From NCBI GenBank assembly GCA_022822865.1, contig JAJDYJ010000084.1, positions 1 through 64,000 on the forward strand: a stretch of 64,000 bases of DNA, in the 5' to 3' direction. Source of the stretch: Pseudomonadales bacterium (GTDB taxonomy: Bacteria; Pseudomonadota; Gammaproteobacteria; Pseudomonadales; Pseudohongiellaceae). The notes below the pieces were generated by a model. It was not told the origin of the DNA. It saw only the letters and a list, made by a program, of their open reading frames with translations, and did not search any database. Positions 17,605 through 27,803 of the stretch are shown here, piece after piece. Every line of letters begins with the position of its first letter. Within the stretch, counting starts at the first letter, position 1. A program made the position numbers and the translations under genes.

Positions 17605-19797
17605 CTAGAAAGTGCCGCTGACCTTGAAGTTGAGTACGCGGCCGGAATAATTGCAGCGGAATTCGATCTCTTCGAGGATGCCGGCCGAGACCCTGCCGAC
17701 ATAGCGCAAGCGCTCGCGGCAGCTTTCCGGATTGGAAAGACTCTGCCCTTCGAGCCGCCAGGTCAGTCCGCGGCTGTCGATGTATTCGACGAACAGCGAA
17801 CCGCGAGGATCGCCGCTGGCGTATTCGATGTCGTCGATGTCGACGCGCAGGATATTGCCGTCGTGCCGGTTCATCCACCTGCCGCCCCAGTTGAGATTCC
17901 AGCGCGGAATGTCGTGGCGGAAGCCGAACGAATTGAAGCCGCGGGCCATGTTCTGGAAACGCCGCTCGTAGCCCAGGAACGGGTCCATGATGCTGGAGTC
18001 CTCCACCGTGAGGCTAGCGGTGAGTTGCAGGTTCGGCAGGTCGAACATGCGCATGCGGATCGCGGCGTTGCCGCGGAAGCCCCACATCTCGCCGTCGCCG
18101 ATGTTGCCGTTGGCGGATTGCAGGTTGTTCTCGTCGACGGTGACGTCGATGCGTTCGATCCGGTCGTGGTGCGCGTGATAGTAGATATTCCCGCTGAGCA
18201 CCCCGTAATCGTTGGGCAGCCGGTACTCGGCGTTGAAATCGTACTTCCAGAGCCATTCCTGGCGCAGGTTTACGTTCCCCGCCTGGGTGTTCGAATCGTC
18301 GTCCTGGTCGTCGTTGGCGGCGACGAAATCGGCGAAGCTCAGTTGCAGCACGACGCGCTCGACCGAGCCGCGCAATTGCAGTTGCGGCGTCAGGTTGTAG
18401 CGCAGATCCACTTTCGGCTTGAGAAACTCGAAATCCCGCGAGTTGTTGAAGTCGCCGGTCTGGCTGATGGTCGAGGTTTCGTACAACAGGGTCGATTCCA
18501 GCGTCATGCGCGGATTGACGATCCAGTTGTGAATCGCGAAAGGCTCGTAGCGGACTTCCTCGACTTCGGATATCGCGTTGGCGACGTTGACCGGGACCAG
18601 TCCACCGACCGCTTCGGAAGTCGAACCGGAGCCGGCGATGCCCAGCGCCAGGGCGGAATCGAGTGCGGTCTGGGCGCCCTCGGCGCCCAGTTCCAGATCC
18701 ATGTTATCGCCGATATCGAAAGTATAGGAACTGCGCACGATGCGCTCGGTGATCAGGGAATCCGTGCTGAGAAAGAGGTTCTTTTCCTCGCCGTCCGCAA
18801 ACACGTCGAAGCGCTCGCGCAACGCCGAATTGTCGTTTTCGTTGGCGATGAACAGCACCTTGAAGCGCGAATTGTTCGCGGCCAGATATTCGTAGTCGCC
18901 GCCGATCTCCCAACTGGCCGATTCGCCGGGAATGGCCTCGCGCTCGATGTCCTGGGGGTTCGGTTCGACCTTGAGGTCGGTGATATAGCGCATCACCGAC
19001 TGGGGCCGGTCGTTTTGCGAGTACAGCGCATTCAGCCGCGCGCTGCTGTTGGCGCCGAACTGGTAGTCGAGGTTGGTGCTGAATTCGTAGGTGCTCGAGT
19101 CCGTGGTCCGCTCTTCCCAGATGTAGTCGTTGGGCGAGTAGTCGCCGAGTATCGAATCTTCCCAGGTGAATTGTTCGAAATAGCGGGGCGTGGCGCTCGC
19201 GCTGACCACGTAACTCAGGCCGCCGGACTGGCCGCTGAGGGCGAAATTGCCGCCGGGGCGCACTTCGTCGCGGAGGTAGCGGTCCATGTTGACGTCGTAG
19301 GAGACGCTGGTGTCCGAAAGTTCCTCGAACAGCACCACGTTGACGACCTGCCCGGAGCCGCGCACGTCGAGCGAGCCGCTGGTGTCGCGGATGATCTCGA
19401 TATAGTCGACCTGGGCCGCGGTGATGCGGTCGAGGATGCCGGAGGTGTTGTTGTTCTTGCCCGCGGTGCGCTTGCCGTTGATCAGGATTTCGTTGCCGCC
19501 GCTGCGGCCGCCGCCGAAACCGCGTCCGCCCCGGGTAACGTTGGACGGTCCGCCGCCGCCGGAAGAAAAGCCGCGCGGCGGTCCCCCGCCGCCACCGGGT
19601 CCGCCGCGGGAACTCATGCCGGGGATGCGGTCGAGCATGTCCTGGGCGGTGATCGGGGAAAATTCATCGAAATAGGAGGCAGGGTAGATCACCGTCGACT
19701 CTTCGCCGACGTTGTCCTGGGCCAGCGCGCCCGGCGCGGCTCCCAGCAGCAGAATCGCAAGCGCGGTTGACAGGCAATAGCGGAACTTGTTTTCCAT
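17605..19797 (-). CDS. TonB-dependent receptor with glycine-rich plug segment
   Basis: Signal peptide; plug domain DMLDRIPGM...ILINGKRTAGKNN...VDYIEIIRDTSGSLDVRGSGQVVNVVL; C-terminal aromatic residue. Confidence 0.9.
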   Translation of the reverse strand: MENKFRYCLSTALAILLLGAAPGALAQDNVGEESTVIYPASYFDEFSPITAQDMLDRIPGMSSRGGPGGGGGPPRGFSSGGGGPSNVTRGGRGFGGGRSGGNEILINGKRTAGKNNNTSGILDRITAAQVDYIEIIRDTSGSLDVRGSGQVVNVVLFEELSDTSVSYDVNMDRYLRDEVRPGGNFALSGQSGGLSYVVSASATPRYFEQFTWEDSILGDYSPNDYIWEERTTDSSTYEFSTNLDYQFGANSSARLNALYSQNDRPQSVMRYITDLKVEPNPQDIEREAIPGESASWEIGGDYEYLAANNSRFKVLFIANENDNSALRERFDVFADGEEKNLFLSTDSLITERIVRSSYTFDIGDNMDLELGAEGAQTALDSALALGIAGSGSTSEAVGGLVPVNVANAISEVEEVRYEPFAIHNWIVNPRMTLESTLLYETSTISQTGDFNNSRDFEFLKPKVDLRYNLTPQLQLRGSVERVVLQLSFADFVAANDDQDDDSNTQAGNVNLRQEWLWKYDFNAEYRLPNDYGVLSGNIYYHAHHDRIERIDVTVDENNLQSANGNIGDGEMWGFRGNAAIRMRMFDLPNLQLTASLTVEDSSIMDPFLGYERRFQNMARGFNSFGFRHDIPRWNLNWGGRWMNRHDGNILRVDIDDIEYASGDPRGSLFVEYIDSRGLTWRLEGQSLSNPESCRERLRYVGRVSAGILEEIEFRCNYSGRVLNFKVSGTF

Positions 19798-19810
19798 TAC
19801 GTGAGCCCTG

Positions 19811-19901
19811 CTTCTCTCCAGCGAAAAATGCGTAGGGGCGAGGCATGCCTCGCCCGCGGGCCGGGCATGCCCGGCCCCTACCTTCTTTCCAACGAAAAAT
19901 G
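19811..19901. repeat. 50-bp palindrome (19832-19881) flanked by imperfect 20-bp direct repeats
   Basis: GTAGGGGCGAGGCATGCCTCGCCCGCGGGCCGGGCATGCCCGGCCCCTAC; flanks CTTCTCTCCAGCGAAAAATG and CTTCTTTCCAACGAAAAATG (18/20). Confidence 0.85.
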
Positions 19902-19962
19902 GTAAGCGACAAACTCATTCGATACTGTTACAAATTGTGCTCCCCGGCCGTTCGAAAATCCC

Positions 19963-21402
19963 ATGAACTGGAAGCGTCCGCTGTTTCTCACCCATCGCTG
20001 GATCGGCATCGGCATGTGCCTGCTGTTCGCGCTCTGGTTCGCTTCGGGCATCGTCATGATGTACGTCGACTATCCCGAACTGACCTACGCCGAATCCGTG
20101 GCGGCGCATCCGGATCTGGAACGGGACCGGGTCGAACTGACGCCGTTCGAGGCCGCCCGGAGAGCGGGAGAGATCACCGCCTGGCAATCGCTCAGCCTTG
20201 CCATGCTCGCGGGCCGGCCCGTTTATCGGTTCGGCGCGGTCGACGGCTACTCGGCCACTGTTTTCGCCGATACCGGAGAACCGATGGACCGGCTGGGGGA
20301 GCAAGGCGCCATGGCGGTCGCGGCGGCTTCGGGATTGCGCTCGGGCCCGGCCGAACCGGAACACCTCGGCTTGATCGAAATCGACCAATGGACCATCACG
20401 GCCTCGCTCAATCCATCGCGGCCGCTGCACAAGGTGGCGCTCAACGACGACGCGGGCACGGTGCTCTACATATCCGACCGCGACGGCCGCGTGGTGCGCG
20501 ACACCACCGGCCGGGAGCGGTTCTGGAACTGGCCCGGCTCCACCGTCCACTGGATCTATCCGCTGGCGGTCCGGCAGTTTTCCGGGTTCTGGCTGCAACT
20601 CATCATCTGGCTGTCCGTGATCGGGCTGGTGTCGCTAGCCACCGGCGCCGTTATCGGCGTGTTGCAATTGCGCCCGTTCGCGCGCAACGGAGACTGCAAG
20701 ATCAGCCCATACGCCGGGATCATGAAATGGCATCACATCGGCGGACTTTGCTGCGTGGTATTCATCGCCACTTTCCTGTTCAGCGGACTAATGTCGGTCA
20801 GCCCCTGGGGCGTGTTCGCTCCCGCCACCTCGCCGCTGCCGCAAATCGCCCGCTACCAGGGCCAGCTCTCGCTGCGCCTGAGCGACTTTTCCCTGCCGGC
20901 CGCCGCCGGCACGCCCATCAGGGAAGTAAACTGGCTCTATCTGGGAGGACAGCCGTACAGCGTCAGCACGCTCGCCTCGGGAGAGCGGCTCGCGGATTTC
21001 GGCCCGGACCGGCAGCCGGACGTCGCCGCCAGGATAAGCGGCGCCGCGGCACAACTGCTCCCCGGTTCCAGCCTGACCAGTCTCGAATTGCTCGAATCCC
21101 ACGACGATTACTACTATTCCCGGCACTTCATGCGCCAGCCCCTGCCGGCCTACCGCGCCCGCTTCGACGACGCGGAAGCGACCTGGTATCACATCAACGC
21201 GCTCACGGGAGAAGTGGTCAACCGGCTGACCCGCCGCGGCAGGCTGGAAAGATGGCTGTTCAACGGCTTGCACAGCTTCGACTTCCAGTTCCTGCGGGAC
21301 AGCCGCCCATTGTGGGATCTGACGGTCATCCTGCTCAGTCTGGCCGGACTCGGCTTTTCCGTCACCTCGATCGTTATCGGCTGGCGCCGGCTGACGCGCT
21401 GA
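19963..21402 (+). CDS. PepSY-associated TM helix domain protein
   Basis: LFLTHRWIGIGMCLLFALWFASGIVMMYVDYPEL; KWHHIGGLCCVVFIATFLFSG; C-terminal TM helix. Confidence 0.85.
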   Translation: MNWKRPLFLTHRWIGIGMCLLFALWFASGIVMMYVDYPELTYAESVAAHPDLERDRVELTPFEAARRAGEITAWQSLSLAMLAGRPVYRFGAVDGYSATVFADTGEPMDRLGEQGAMAVAAASGLRSGPAEPEHLGLIEIDQWTITASLNPSRPLHKVALNDDAGTVLYISDRDGRVVRDTTGRERFWNWPGSTVHWIYPLAVRQFSGFWLQLIIWLSVIGLVSLATGAVIGVLQLRPFARNGDCKISPYAGIMKWHHIGGLCCVVFIATFLFSGLMSVSPWGVFAPATSPLPQIARYQGQLSLRLSDFSLPAAAGTPIREVNWLYLGGQPYSVSTLASGERLADFGPDRQPDVAARISGAAAQLLPGSSLTSLELLESHDDYYYSRHFMRQPLPAYRARFDDAEATWYHINALTGEVVNRLTRRGRLERWLFNGLHSFDFQFLRDSRPLWDLTVILLSLAGLGFSVTSIVIGWRRLTR

Positions 21403-21518
21403 CGGGGGCGGCAGCAGCGGTTTCAATCGTGGACATTCCGGGTTTTAACTTTTACTCTCGATGGTCGGCTCCGCCGGGGCATACCCGTGCCATCCCGGCA
21501 AATGAGGAGGGACACAGA

Positions 21519-23657
21519 ATGAAGCATCGCAAGTCGCACATGGTATCCGGTCTGGTTCTGCTATCGGCCCTGTCGCTGGCGGGCGTTGCGCAGGCGCAAC
21601 AGCTCACCGGCACCGAGAATGGCGAATGGCGCTATCTCGGCGGCGATATCGGACATACGCGATATACGCCGAACGATCAGATCAACGCCGAAAATTTCGG
21701 CGATCTGGAACAGGCCTGGATCTGGCGCAGCGACAATTTCGGCCCGAACGTCGATTACTTCTCGCGCTCCACGCCGATCTATGTCGACGGCATCCTGTAT
21801 ACGGTAGCCACACCCCGGCGCCAGGTCGTGGCCATCGATCCGGCCACCGGCGAAACCCTGTGGACTTTCCGCGAGCCCGAATCGATCCGTCACCAGCGTT
21901 CGCCGCGCCAGGCCTACGGCAAGGGCGTGACCTACGGTGAGATCGACGGCCGCGGCGTGATCTACATTACCACGCCGGGCTTCTTTCTCTGGGCGCTCGA
22001 CGCCAAGACCGGGCGCCCGCTGGAAAACTGGGGCTCCGCCTTTCCCGTCGGCGGATTTCCGGAATCCGGAGTGGTCGACCTGATTCCCCACCTGGTTGAC
22101 GGTTGGGGCCCATGGGAAGATTACGTGACCGCGGGCGGGGAATACGATCCCGACTATGGCATACCGCGCGAACTCGGCATGGTCACGGCCTCCGCACCGC
22201 CCATAATCGTCAACGGCGTGGTGGTGACGCTGGTCGGCCACCAGCCAAGTTACGGCCAGACGCGCATCGAGAACGTGCCCGGCGACATCATGGGCTTCGA
22301 CGCCGCCACCGGCGAGAATCTGTGGAAATTCCACGTCATCCCCCGGCCCGGCGAGATCGGCAACGAGACCTGGCACAACGACGCCTGGCGTTTTTCCGGC
22401 GACATCTCGACCTGGGCGCCGGCTTCGGCGGACCCCGACCTCGGCCTGGTCTACATGGTGACCAACGCCTCCACGGTGCAGTCCTATACCGGCCACCGGC
22501 CCGGCGACAATCTCTTCGGCGGCAGCCTGCTCGTACTCGACGTCGCTACCGGCGAACGCGCCTGGCACTTCCAGATCCATCGCAGCGACCAGTGGAACTA
22601 CGATCTGCCGGCGGCGCCTATTCTCATGAACCTCAACGTCGACGGGCGGCCGATTCCGGCGGTGATCCAGAACACCAAGCAGGGCCTGATCTTCGCTTTC
22701 AATCGTGAAAACGGCGAACCGATCTGGCCCATCGAGGACCGCGAAGTCATCCAGACCGAAGTGCCCGGCAATTACACCTCGCTCACCCAGCCCTATCCCA
22801 CCCGGCCCGAACCCGTGGACCGGATCGTCATCGACGGCATCACCGACGAGTTCATCATGGATTACACGCCGGAATTGCGCGAACAGGCCCAGGTGATCCT
22901 CAACGGCTACCGGCTCGGCGGGCTTTACGTGCCGGCGCTGCCGCAGGGCTATGACGGCCCGTGGATCAACAACGTCGGCTGCCAGGGCGGCGGCAACATC
23001 ATTCCGCATCCGCCGACGGCCGATCCGATCAACGGCATGATGTTCAATTCCCATCGCCGCAGTTGCAACGCGCCGGGCTTCATGCGGCCGACCAACGGCG
23101 TCGACCGCGACAATCCGAACTACCCCGAGCCGGGCGAGGGCGGCGCCACGCCGAACAGCACGCCGACCACCGGCCGCACCGTGGTGGACTGGCTGCCGGG
23201 CGGCGGCGGAGGTTTGCCGACCATCGAAGGTTTGCCGGTTTTCAAGCCGATGCATAATCAGCTTACCGCTTACCAGATGAACTCCGGCGACAAGCTCTGG
23301 TCCGTTCCCGTAGGCGAAACCCGCGCGGCGATCCGCAACCATCCGTTGCTGGCCGGCGTGGACATTCCGAACAGCGGCGGCGAGGGCTGGTCGATCCAGA
23401 TGGCGACGCCGGAAATCCTGGTCCAGGCCCGGGCGCTGAGCGAAGGCATGGCCCAGATGGAGCCCGATGGGCCGCTGACGCTGAACGCGCGCGACAAGAC
23501 CAGCGGCGAAGTCCTGGCCAGCGTTCCGCTCCCAGCTCCCGGCCAGTACGGCCTGATGAGTTACATGCATGACGGCCGGCAGTACATCGTCGTGCAGATC
23601 GGCAGCTCGCGCACCGATTTCCCCGGCGCCCTGGTTGCCTATCGTTTGCCGAATTGA
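21519..23657 (+). CDS. Exported PQQ-dependent dehydrogenase (quinoprotein)
   Basis: Signal peptide MKHRKSHMVSGLVLLSALSLAGVAQA then GEWRYLGGDIGHTRYTPNDQINAENFGDL and repeated propeller motifs (AIDPATGETLWTF); ATG at 21519 with AGGAGG. Confidence 0.9.
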   Translation: MKHRKSHMVSGLVLLSALSLAGVAQAQQLTGTENGEWRYLGGDIGHTRYTPNDQINAENFGDLEQAWIWRSDNFGPNVDYFSRSTPIYVDGILYTVATPRRQVVAIDPATGETLWTFREPESIRHQRSPRQAYGKGVTYGEIDGRGVIYITTPGFFLWALDAKTGRPLENWGSAFPVGGFPESGVVDLIPHLVDGWGPWEDYVTAGGEYDPDYGIPRELGMVTASAPPIIVNGVVVTLVGHQPSYGQTRIENVPGDIMGFDAATGENLWKFHVIPRPGEIGNETWHNDAWRFSGDISTWAPASADPDLGLVYMVTNASTVQSYTGHRPGDNLFGGSLLVLDVATGERAWHFQIHRSDQWNYDLPAAPILMNLNVDGRPIPAVIQNTKQGLIFAFNRENGEPIWPIEDREVIQTEVPGNYTSLTQPYPTRPEPVDRIVIDGITDEFIMDYTPELREQAQVILNGYRLGGLYVPALPQGYDGPWINNVGCQGGGNIIPHPPTADPINGMMFNSHRRSCNAPGFMRPTNGVDRDNPNYPEPGEGGATPNSTPTTGRTVVDWLPGGGGGLPTIEGLPVFKPMHNQLTAYQMNSGDKLWSVPVGETRAAIRNHPLLAGVDIPNSGGEGWSIQMATPEILVQARALSEGMAQMEPDGPLTLNARDKTSGEVLASVPLPAPGQYGLMSYMHDGRQYIVVQIGSSRTDFPGALVAYRLPN

Positions 23658-23682
23658 ACAAGCCAAGTTAATCGAGAGGGCC

Positions 23683-25689
23683 ATGAAGATGACTGAATTG
23701 ATGCCCCGACTGCTCGCGGGCCTGCTGGCGCTGGCGGCGGCGAGCGCCGCCGCCCAGGAGACCCGCCTGCTTGAGCCGGAAGACCTGTTTGAACTGCAAT
23801 CCGTGAGCAACCCGGTGATCAGCCCCGACGGCGGCTGGGTAGCCTACACCGTGAACTCGACCAGCCTGGAGGAAGACAGTAGCGAAACGCGTATCTGGAT
23901 GGCTTCGACTACCGACGACACCGTCCTGCCGATGACCGGCGAGGGATCTTCCGCCGGCAATCCGCAATGGAGCCCGGACGGACGCTACCTTTCCTTCACG
24001 GCCTCGCGCAACGACGGCGAGTCCCAGGTCTGGGCGCTCGACCGGCGCGGGGGAGAAGCGGTACAACTCACTCATGTCGAACAGGGGGTGAGCGATTACG
24101 CCTGGTCTCCCGACAGTTCCCGTCTGGCGCTGGTGATTCGCGACCCGGAAGAGGTATCCGAAGGGGAAGACGGCGAAGAGGAGGAAGCGCGCCCCTGGGT
24201 CATCGATCGCCTGCAATTCAAGCGCGACTACACCGGTTACCTCGATCGCCGCCGCACGCACCTGTTCGTGCAGGACGTGGCGCCCGGCGCGGAGCCGGAA
24301 GCCATGCAGATTACCTCCGGCGATTATGACGACAGCGATCCGGTCTGGAGTCCGGACGGCAGCCTGATCGCCTTCGTCAGCAATCGCACCGAGGAGCCCG
24401 ACGCCAACGACAACACCGATATCTGGGTGGTCGCGGCCGACAATCCCGACGCCGGCGCGACACTGTTGCAAATCACTTCCAATCCCGGCTCGGATACCTC
24501 GCCCGCCTGGAGCCCCGACGGCCTGACGATCGCCCATGTCAGCGTCACACAGCCCGAGATCATCTGGTACGCCACCAATCATCTGGCGATCTCGCCGGCC
24601 ACGGGCGGTCCGGCCCGCGTACTGACCGGGCGGATCGACCGGAACGTGAATTCGCCGCGATTCTCGCCCGATGGCGGTGAAGTGCTGTTCGGTCTGGAAG
24701 ACAGCGGCGAGCGTCATCTGGCAAGCATCGACACCTCCGGCGAGAACTTCCGGCGCCTCATCGAAGGTCCGCTGAGCCTGCGCGGCTGGTCCCAAAGCGA
24801 TGACGGACAGATCGCCAGCCTGGTAAGCGAGCCACACTTGCCCGCCGAAGTGTTCTACGGCGCCGGAGACGAGCGGCGGCAATTGACGTTCACCAACCGG
24901 CCCTGGCTCGACGAATTGCAATTGGCCGAAGTCGAGAACGCGCAATTCCCCAGCGCCGACGGCACCGAAGTCGAAGGATTCATTTTCAAACCGCCGGGTT
25001 TCGACGCGAGCTTCCGGTATCCGACCCTGTTGCGCATTCACGGCGGCCCGGTCGCGCAATACGATTTCGCCTTCAATTTCGAAGCGCAATTGTTCGCCGC
25101 CAACGGCTATGTCGTGGTCATGACCAATCCGCGGGGATCCTCGGGTTACGGACAGGATTTTTCCCATGCAATCTGGGCCGACTGGGGCGTGCGCGATTTC
25201 CAGGATGTCATGGCCGGCGTGGACTACGCCATCGAGCAAGGCTATGCCGACCCGGACCGGCTCGGCGTCGGCGGCTGGTCCTACGGCGGCATACTCACCA
25301 ATTACGTCATCACCAAGTCGGACCGCTTCAAGGGCGCGATCACCGGCGCGAGCATGGCGCTGTACCGGGCGAACTACGGCCACGATCACTATCAACTGGA
25401 ATGGGAGGGGGAAGTGGGATTGCCCTGGGAGAACGCCGAGGCCTGGGAGCGCATGTCGCCGTTCAACTTTGTCGCCAATGTCGTCACGCCCACGTTGATC
25501 ATGGGCGGCGATCACGACTGGAACGTGCCGATCCAGAATTCCGAACAGCTCTATCAGGCGCTGCGGCGGCTGGGCGTCGAGACGCAGCTCGTGGTTTACC
25601 CCAACGAGCACCACGGCATCCGCAAACCGGCGTTCCAGCTCGATCGGCTTGAGCGGTACCTGGCCTGGTACGACCAATACGTGAAATAG
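23683..25689 (+). CDS. Exported S9 family prolyl oligopeptidase-like peptidase (copy 1)
   Basis: TolB-like WSPDG blades; GGWSYGG nucleophile, GGDHDWNVP, EHHGI. Confidence 0.92.
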   Translation: MKMTELMPRLLAGLLALAAASAAAQETRLLEPEDLFELQSVSNPVISPDGGWVAYTVNSTSLEEDSSETRIWMASTTDDTVLPMTGEGSSAGNPQWSPDGRYLSFTASRNDGESQVWALDRRGGEAVQLTHVEQGVSDYAWSPDSSRLALVIRDPEEVSEGEDGEEEEARPWVIDRLQFKRDYTGYLDRRRTHLFVQDVAPGAEPEAMQITSGDYDDSDPVWSPDGSLIAFVSNRTEEPDANDNTDIWVVAADNPDAGATLLQITSNPGSDTSPAWSPDGLTIAHVSVTQPEIIWYATNHLAISPATGGPARVLTGRIDRNVNSPRFSPDGGEVLFGLEDSGERHLASIDTSGENFRRLIEGPLSLRGWSQSDDGQIASLVSEPHLPAEVFYGAGDERRQLTFTNRPWLDELQLAEVENAQFPSADGTEVEGFIFKPPGFDASFRYPTLLRIHGGPVAQYDFAFNFEAQLFAANGYVVVMTNPRGSSGYGQDFSHAIWADWGVRDFQDVMAGVDYAIEQGYADPDRLGVGGWSYGGILTNYVITKSDRFKGAITGASMALYRANYGHDHYQLEWEGEVGLPWENAEAWERMSPFNFVANVVTPTLIMGGDHDWNVPIQNSEQLYQALRRLGVETQLVVYPNEHHGIRKPAFQLDRLERYLAWYDQYVK

Positions 25690-25720
25690 CGGCGGGCGGA
25701 TCGAGACCGGAGGTTCGACA

Positions 25721-27712
25721 ATGGCGAATAAAGTGATTTCGCGTTCTTTCGCAGCGATATTGACCGTGGCGGCGCTGCCGGCGTTCGCCCAGGACGCACG
25801 GCTGATCGAGCCCGAAGACCTGTTTGGAATCAAGGCCGTCGGCAGCCCTGCAATCAGTCCCGACGGCGCCTGGGTCGCGTATACGGTGCGCAGCACCAGC
25901 CTCGAGGACGACAGCAGCGAAACCCGCGTCTGGATGGCGTCCACGACGGACGACACCGTGTTGCCCATGAGCGGCCCGGGCTCCTCGGCGAGCAATCCGC
26001 AATGGAGCCCCGATGGCCGCCTGCTCTCGTTTCTCGCCTCGCGCGACGAAGGCCGGACCCAGGTCTGGGCGCTGGACCGCCGCGGCGGCGAAGCGCGGCA
26101 GCTTACCCACGTCGAACAGGGGGTGAACGACTACGCCTGGTCGCCCGACGCATCGCGGCTGGCGCTGGTGGTTCGGGACCCGGAAGAGGAAGACGACGAA
26201 CCCCGTCCCTGGGTGATCGACCGCCTCCAATTCAAGCGCGATTACGCCGGCTATCTCGACCGGCGCCGTACGCATTTGTACGTGCAGGACGTGGAACCCG
26301 GCGCGGAACGCGAGGCGGTGCAGATCACTTCCGGCGACTACGACGATTCACAACCTGCCTGGAGTCCCGACGGCAGGCTGATCGCCTTCGTCAGCAATCG
26401 CACCGAAGAGCCCGACGCCAACAGCAATTCCGATATCTGGGTGGTCGCCGCGGACAATCCCGACGCCGGCGCGACCCTGTTGCGGATCACCGACAATCCC
26501 GGTTCGGACTCATCTCCCGCCTGGAGCCCGGACGGCCGCTACATCGCCCACACCAGCGTCACCGAGCCGGAAATCATCTGGTACGCCACGCAGCATCTGG
26601 CGATCGCTCCCGCCACCGGCGGCCCGGCCCAGGTGCTCAGCGAACGTCTCGACCGCAATGTCGGCTCTCCGCGCTTCACGCCCGACGGCGAGACAATCCT
26701 GTTCGTTTACGAAGACAGCGCCGAGCGCCATCTCGCGGGCATGGACGTCTCCGGCGAGAACTTCCGGCGCGTCATCGAAGGCCCGCTGAGCCTGCGCGGC
26801 TATTCGATGAGCGACGGCGGCCAAATTGCCAGCCTGATCAGCGAACCGCATTTGCCGGCCGAGATATTTTTCGGCATCGGCGCGGAGCGGCGGCAATTGA
26901 CCGACACCAACCGCCCCTGGCTCGACGAGTTGCAACTGGCGGAAGTCGAGAACGTGCAATTCGACAACCCCGGCGGCATGGAAATCGAGGGCTTCATCTT
27001 CAAACCGCCCGGTTTCGACGCAAGCATGCGCTATCCGACCTTGCTGCGCATCCACGGCGGCCCCGTCGCGCAATACGATTTCGCCTTCAACTTCGAAGCC
27101 CAGTTGTTCGCCGCCAACGGCTATGTCGTGGTGATGACCAACCCCCGCGGCTCGTCCGGCTACGGCCGTGACTTCTCCCATGCGCTATGGGCGAACTGGG
27201 GCGTCCCGGACACCGAAGACGTCATCGCCGGAGTCGATCATGCAATCGAACTCGGCTATGCCGACCCGGACCGCCTCGGCGTCGGCGGCTGGTCCTACGG
27301 CGGCATACTCACCAATTACGTCATCACGAAGTCAGACCGCTTCAAGGGCGCGATCACCGGCGCGAGCGAGGTGCTGTACCGCGCCAATTACGGCCACGAC
27401 CACTACCAGCGCCAATGGGAGGCGGAACTCGGCCTGCCCTGGGAAACCGCCGCGGCCTGGGAACGTATTTCACCCTTCAACGACGTCGCGAACGTCGTCA
27501 CGCCGACCCTCATCATGGGCGGCGAGCACGACTGGAACGTGCCCATCCAGAACTCCGAGCAACTGTACCAGGCCCTGCGCCGGCTCGGTGTCGAAACGCA
27601 ACTCGTGGTCTATCCCGATGAATTCCACGGCATAAGCAAACCCGCCTTCCAGCTCGACCGGCTCGAACGCTACCTGGCCTGGTATGACAAATATGTAAAG
27701 GGAGCGCAGTGA
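25721..27712 (+). CDS. Exported S9 family prolyl oligopeptidase-like peptidase (copy 2)
   Basis: Highly similar along its length to copy 1; GGWSYGG, GGEHDWNVP, DEFHGI. Confidence 0.92.
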   Translation: MANKVISRSFAAILTVAALPAFAQDARLIEPEDLFGIKAVGSPAISPDGAWVAYTVRSTSLEDDSSETRVWMASTTDDTVLPMSGPGSSASNPQWSPDGRLLSFLASRDEGRTQVWALDRRGGEARQLTHVEQGVNDYAWSPDASRLALVVRDPEEEDDEPRPWVIDRLQFKRDYAGYLDRRRTHLYVQDVEPGAEREAVQITSGDYDDSQPAWSPDGRLIAFVSNRTEEPDANSNSDIWVVAADNPDAGATLLRITDNPGSDSSPAWSPDGRYIAHTSVTEPEIIWYATQHLAIAPATGGPAQVLSERLDRNVGSPRFTPDGETILFVYEDSAERHLAGMDVSGENFRRVIEGPLSLRGYSMSDGGQIASLISEPHLPAEIFFGIGAERRQLTDTNRPWLDELQLAEVENVQFDNPGGMEIEGFIFKPPGFDASMRYPTLLRIHGGPVAQYDFAFNFEAQLFAANGYVVVMTNPRGSSGYGRDFSHALWANWGVPDTEDVIAGVDHAIELGYADPDRLGVGGWSYGGILTNYVITKSDRFKGAITGASEVLYRANYGHDHYQRQWEAELGLPWETAAAWERISPFNDVANVVTPTLIMGGEHDWNVPIQNSEQLYQALRRLGVETQLVVYPDEFHGISKPAFQLDRLERYLAWYDKYVKGAQ

Positions 27713-27803
27713 GGTCCGTGCCGCGCCGTGTCACAGGCGGCGCGGATATGTCATTATTGCGCTTCTCCGCGCCGGCCACCGGCCCCGACAAGAGGAAACA
27801 ACG

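Noticed and set aside
17863-19770. 635-aa plus-strand ORF opposite the TonB receptor
   Set aside because: High-GC mirror ORF of a well-supported coding strand; His/Val/Gly/Asp/Arg-rich composition with no domain motifs
21561-23810. 749-aa minus-strand ORF opposite the PQQ dehydrogenase
   Set aside because: Antisense artefact of GC-rich codon usage; the plus strand has clear quinoprotein motifs
23668-25995. 775-aa minus-strand ORF opposite the S9 peptidases
   Set aside because: Antisense artefact; a similar shadow ORF appears opposite the duplicated copy, as expected from duplication of the sense gene
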